From Agromyces sp. Soil535 (GTDB lineage Bacteria; Actinomycetota; Actinomycetes; Actinomycetales; Microbacteriaceae), in contig NZ_LMRW01000029.1 in assembly GCF_001428255.1 (NCBI RefSeq), positions 1,186 to 65,185 on the forward strand: 64,000 bases of DNA. The letters run 5' to 3'. A program made the translations under genes and the position numbers. Shown here piece by piece: positions 60,859-64,000 of this stretch. The notes under the pieces are model-generated. The model was given only the letters and a program-made list of their open reading frames with translations. It made no database searches and had not been told where the DNA came from. Each line of letters starts with the position of its first letter. Within the stretch, counting starts at the first letter, position 1.

Positions 60859-61197
60859 TCAGGTCGGGCCGCCGCCGAGGTCTCCGAAGAGGAACCCCGA
60901 GGATCGGGACCTCCGCTCGATCTCCATCGGGTCGAGCTCGACGGGCTCGTCGGTCGCGGGAGCGGCGACCGCGGATTCGTCGGCAGGGATGCTCACCGGC
61001 TCGGCTTCACTGCTGAGCCGCTCCTTCGCGGCGTGCTCGACGAGCACGGGGACGAAGTCGCGGATGCGGCCTTCCTCGAGGCGCGCGAATTCCTCGCCCA
61101 CGACCTGCTGGACGTGGTCGCGGGTGAGGGACGGGAACCGCTGCGAGAGGCGGTCGATGACGTTCTCCATGGCGCGGTCTTCATCGAGCTCGCTCAT
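60859..61197 (-). CDS. Three-helix-bundle dimerisation-domain protein, copy 2
   Basis: A 112-residue protein: an acidic start (MSELDEDRAMENVIDRLSQR), then PSLTRDHVQQVVGEEFARL and IRDFVPVLVEHAAKERL, the same three-helix pattern as the product of 50962-51315. The tail is Pro/Ala-rich and ends FLFGDLGGGPT. A longer frame begins at 61233 but has no ribosome site. Next to a universal stress protein gene, which suggests a stress setting. Confidence 0.72.
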   Translation of the reverse strand: MSELDEDRAMENVIDRLSQRFPSLTRDHVQQVVGEEFARLEEGRIRDFVPVLVEHAAKERLSSEAEPVSIPADESAVAAPATDEPVELDPMEIERRSRSSGFLFGDLGGGPT

Positions 61198-61285
61198 GCG
61201 AGCATTCTCCAGCCCCGGTCCGGACCGCCGCAACCAACAGCGCTCTCCACGCCGTCAGGTGCGGGCGACATCCCGACGCGGTGCG

Positions 61286-62113
61286 TCAGCGACCCTCAGC
61301 GTCCTGCGGTGGCACCACAACGGTGGGGCACCGTGCATTGGTCACCAGCGCGTGGCTGACCGAGCCGAGGAACAGGCGTCGCACCGCGTCCTGCTGCCGG
61401 GAGCCGACGACGACCACCGCTCGCTCGCGTGCACGTCGCAGCAGCGCGCCAGCCGTCGAGCCGGACTCGAGATGGGATTCGACCTTGAGTTCGGGGAACT
61501 CCGCGACCACGGGGGCGATCTGGTCATCGAGGAGCTCCTGGTCGGTGCCGATGGTGTGCGATCGCGTGCCGACATGCACGGCGTGGAGCGCGTCGCCCCT
61601 CGCAGTGGCGAGCTGGGCGGCGAAGCGGCACACGTGGAGGGCGGCCGGGCTGTCGTCGACCGCGACCATGACGCCGGAGCGGGGGAGATCGTCGCCGGGC
61701 GGGACGACCGCGACGGGGCCGTGGGCAGCTCCGGCAAGGCGGGCGCCCAGTCGCGTGCTGTACCAGTACTCCTCCGTGTGACGGGTCTCACCGCCCACGA
61801 CCACGAGGGCATCCGGGCCCGTCCGATCCGTGAGGACGTCTCCGACCTCACCGCGCACGACCTCCGTGCGGACGTCGAGCTCGGGGTGGTCTGCGGTGAG
61901 GCCTGCCGCGAGTGCGGCGATCTCGGCGGTCGCCGCATCGACGGCCCGCCTCTTCCCTGGCTCGTCGGCGGCGAACGCGGTGTCGTCGACGGCGCGCACG
62001 ATCTGCAGGCGACGAGCGCCGACGGGTTGCGACAGCGCACGGCCCACCGCCCAGTCGATCGCGTTCGCGGCGGTCGCACTGCCGTCCCACCCGACCACAG
62101 TCGTCTCATGCAT
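61286..62113 (-). CDS. Tandem universal stress protein
   Basis: A 275-residue protein with two UspA domains (about 1-140 and 145-275). Domain 1 starts ETTVVGWDGSATAANAIDWA and domain 2 SGVMVAVDDSPAALHVCRFA. The ATP-binding glycine pattern is clear in domain 2 (VVVGSRQQDAVRRLFLGSVS) and less so in domain 1 (VVVGGETRHTEEYWYSTRLG). The ATG at 62113 has AAGGAGCATC just upstream. Such tandem proteins respond to dormancy, hypoxia and other stress in actinobacteria. Confidence 0.92.
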   Translation of the reverse strand: MHETTVVGWDGSATAANAIDWAVGRALSQPVGARRLQIVRAVDDTAFAADEPGKRRAVDAATAEIAALAAGLTADHPELDVRTEVVRGEVGDVLTDRTGPDALVVVGGETRHTEEYWYSTRLGARLAGAAHGPVAVVPPGDDLPRSGVMVAVDDSPAALHVCRFAAQLATARGDALHAVHVGTRSHTIGTDQELLDDQIAPVVAEFPELKVESHLESGSTAGALLRRARERAVVVVGSRQQDAVRRLFLGSVSHALVTNARCPTVVVPPQDAEGR

Positions 62114-62235
62114 GATGCTCCTTCCCTTGTGTTTCGAGCGTGTCCCGAACACGTCGGCGGACGTGGGGCACAAGGTCCCTCCGGATCGGGGCCTTCGCCC
62201 CTCGCGCCCGGCGCTGCGTCGCACTCGGCCCCGCG

Positions 62236-63315
62236 TCACCAGCCGCTGCGCGTCGGCGTGTGTCCTTCGCGGGAATCCTCGGGCATGGGCATCTCGGCCC
62301 GCAGCCCGAGCAGCCGGATGGGCCGGTCCGGCTCGATCCGGGCGACCAGTTCCAGGACGCGAGCCAGTACGACCTCCCGGTCGAAGGTCTCAGCGATCTT
62401 CTTCGTGAAGACCTTCGTCATGAACGGCGCATAGCGCACCTTGAGCGTCAGCCCGATCACGGGTCGGCCCTCGGCCGCGATGTCCTCGAGCACTCTGGCG
62501 GTCAACTCTCGCACCGCCTCTTCGACCTGCGCGGGCTCCGTCAGGTCCTGCTGGTACGTCGTCTCCCGGCTGTGGCCGCGTGCCACCCAGGGCGTGTCAT
62601 CGACGACGTGCGCACCTTCGCCACGACCGAGCAGGATGTACCACGGGCCCATCCTCGGCCCGAACTCCGCCATGAGGCGCGTGGGTTCGGCGGCGGCCAG
62701 CTCGCTGACGGTGGCGATGCCGAGCCCGGCGAGGCGACGGGAGATCTTCGTGCCGACGCCCCACAGGTCGATGGTCGGCCGGTCGCCCATCACCTCGAAC
62801 CAGTTGTCGGCCGTGAGCCGGAACACCCCGCGCGGCTTGCCGAACCCGGTCGCGACCTTGGCCCTCACCAGAGTGTCGCCGATGCCGACCGTGCAGTGCA
62901 GGCGGGTGCGTTCGAGCACGGCCTGTTGCAGGCGGCGGGCATACGCCTCGGGGTCCTCGGTCTGCACCCCGACGAACGCCTCGTCCCAGCCCAGCACCTG
63001 TACGATCGCTCCCGGCTGTGCGCGGAGCGTGGTCATGACCTCTTCGGATGCGGTCATGTACGCCTCCCCGTCCACCGGGAGGATCACCGCCTCCGGTGCC
63101 TTGCGGGCCGCGATGCGCAACGGCATTCCCGAGCCGACCCCGAACTCGCGGGCCTCGTAGGAGGCGGTCGAGACCACGGCCCGTTCGGTCGGATCGCCGC
63201 GTCCGCCGACGATCACCGGCTTGCCCGCGAGCTCCGGATGCCGCAGCACCTCGACGGCCGCGACGAACTGGTCGAGGTCGACGTGCAGCACCCACGAGCT
63301 CCGGCGTTGGCTCAC
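62236..63315 (-). CDS. dinB: DNA polymerase IV (DinB, Y family)
   Basis: A 359-residue translesion polymerase. The first metal-binding Asp lies in WVLHVDLDQFVAAVEVL. The steric-gate region and VVSTASYEAREFGVGSGMPL follow, and the acidic pair lies in VQVLGWDEAFVGV, the variant of the S-x-DEA motif seen in many actinobacterial DinB proteins. The helix-hairpin-helix WGVGTKISRRLAGLGIATV and the little-finger domain are present. The start is a GTG at 63315. No SOS box was recognised upstream. Confidence 0.92.
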   Translation of the reverse strand: MSQRRSSWVLHVDLDQFVAAVEVLRHPELAGKPVIVGGRGDPTERAVVSTASYEAREFGVGSGMPLRIAARKAPEAVILPVDGEAYMTASEEVMTTLRAQPGAIVQVLGWDEAFVGVQTEDPEAYARRLQQAVLERTRLHCTVGIGDTLVRAKVATGFGKPRGVFRLTADNWFEVMGDRPTIDLWGVGTKISRRLAGLGIATVSELAAAEPTRLMAEFGPRMGPWYILLGRGEGAHVVDDTPWVARGHSRETTYQQDLTEPAQVEEAVRELTARVLEDIAAEGRPVIGLTLKVRYAPFMTKVFTKKIAETFDREVVLARVLELVARIEPDRPIRLLGLRAEMPMPEDSREGHTPTRSGW

Positions 63316-63450
63316 GGGACCAGTCTGCCTCCCCGGGCTTCTCCCGTGCGGGTCATCCGGTCGACGGGACCGCTCGACGATGACAGACTGCCCCCATCGA
63401 CCGCGGCCTGAGCGCCGTCGGATGGACGCCGCACTCGATCGAGGAGAGAC

Positions 63451-64000
63451 ATGACCACCTGGCCCACCGCTGAACTCCATGTCCACGTGGAGGGCACCCT
63501 CGAAGCCGATCTCCTCGTCGAGCTCGCCCGCCGCAACGACGTGCGGCTGCCGAGCTACGACCCCGAAGTGCTGACGGCGCGGTATGCGTTCGCCGACCTG
63601 CAGTCGTTCCTCGACGTGTACTACTCGAACCTCTCCGTGCTGCGAACGGAGCAGGACTTCTACGACCTCGCGAGCGCATACCTGCGTCGCGCCGAGCAGG
63701 CCGGCGTGCGTCGGGCGGAGATCTTCTTCGACCCGCAGACGCACCTCGGCAACGGCGTACCGTTCGAGGCGGTCATCCGTGGGCTCGACGCGGCCATCGC
63801 GGACGCGACGCGCGGCAGCGGCCTCTCCGCCGATCTCATCCTGTGCTTCCAGCGCGACCTCGGCGCCGACGCGGCGATGCAGACGCTCGAGACGGCGCTG
63901 CCGTTCCGGGACTCTTTCATCGGCGTGGGCCTCGACTCGGCTGAGGTCGGCTACCCGCCGTCGCTGTTCACCGAGGTGTATGCACGGGCCGCGGCCGAGG
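63451..64000 (+). CDS. Adenosine/adenine deaminase (partial, runs off the window)
   Basis: The first 183 residues of a metal-dependent purine deaminase: ELHVHVEGTLEADLLVELAR carries the HxH zinc motif, AEIFFDPQTHLGNG the next conserved block, and IGVGLDSAEVGYPPSLFTEV the third (usually G-L-D-x-x-E-x-G). The H-x-H-x-E-G-T-L form and the sequence AEIFFDPQTH fit the adenine deaminase branch slightly better than classical Add. The ATG at 63451 follows GAGGAGAGAC. The C-terminal zinc ligands lie beyond the window. Confidence 0.88.
   Translation, partial: MTTWPTAELHVHVEGTLEADLLVELARRNDVRLPSYDPEVLTARYAFADLQSFLDVYYSNLSVLRTEQDFYDLASAYLRRAEQAGVRRAEIFFDPQTHLGNGVPFEAVIRGLDAAIADATRGSGLSADLILCFQRDLGADAAMQTLETALPFRDSFIGVGLDSAEVGYPPSLFTEVYARAAAE

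Overview
The window is very GC-rich, gene-dense DNA of actinobacterial type. The frequent GGATGCCGC/GCATCC words, GTG and TTG starts, the ftsH-folE-folP-folB-folK order, ClpC, RadA, DUF3180 and DUF2520 neighbours and the tRNA Glu-Asp-Phe cluster all point to the family Microbacteriaceae. An Agromyces-like organism is my best guess, but the genus is not proven by anything in the sequence.

Left edge (1-7.05 kb): an IS481-type insertion sequence next to the end of another element; a tightly overlapping minus-strand operon of two GT4 glycosyltransferases, an (alpha/alpha)-barrel protein and a GH130 enzyme; a stranded IS21-type end; and a tRNA Glu-Asp-Phe cluster.

Housekeeping core (7.2-27.8 kb): two overlapping genes for secreted coiled-coil peptidoglycan hydrolases (M23, then NlpC/P60); an intergenic region of duplicated hairpins; ppa; tilS-hpt; an MFS protein fused to a cyclic-nucleotide-binding domain next to a DUF2652 cyclase-like gene; then a compact run ftsH-folE-folP-folB-folK-DUF3180-two PH-domain genes-DUF2520-panC making folate and pantothenate; lysS; two tiny membrane proteins; cardiolipin synthase.

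Glycan island (27.8-42.4 kb): alpha-fucosidase, alpha-mannosidase and GH4 genes on the minus strand behind a DeoR regulator, and divergent from them a sugar kinase, an ABC sugar importer and a GH2 beta-galactosidase. The enzyme set suits a branched glycan carrying fucose, mannose and galactose. The block lies between two direct 147-bp copies of the 3' end of the cardiolipin synthase gene, with a truncated pirin gene at the right junction. One permease carries a frameshift, as does a GT39-like gene just outside.

Right half (42.4-64 kb): pirin, a lipoprotein, an XRE/DUF2975 pair with an operator-like palindrome array, clpC, an ArgA-like acetyltransferase behind a long inverted repeat, small unknown genes, radA, an SGNH hydrolase and tRNA-Ser(CGA). 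A 4.3-kb insertion follows this tRNA, bounded by a 25-bp exact duplication of its 3' end, and carries one large gene (1204 residues) that reads as an alpha-helical repeat protein with a C-terminal PIN-type nuclease domain. This is a candidate stand-alone defence or toxin system and the most interesting object here. Beyond it lie an MFS gene, two gene stumps (dehydrogenase and nucleoside hydrolase), a second three-helix-bundle protein, a tandem universal stress protein, a DinB polymerase and the start of an adenosine/adenine deaminase that runs off the window.
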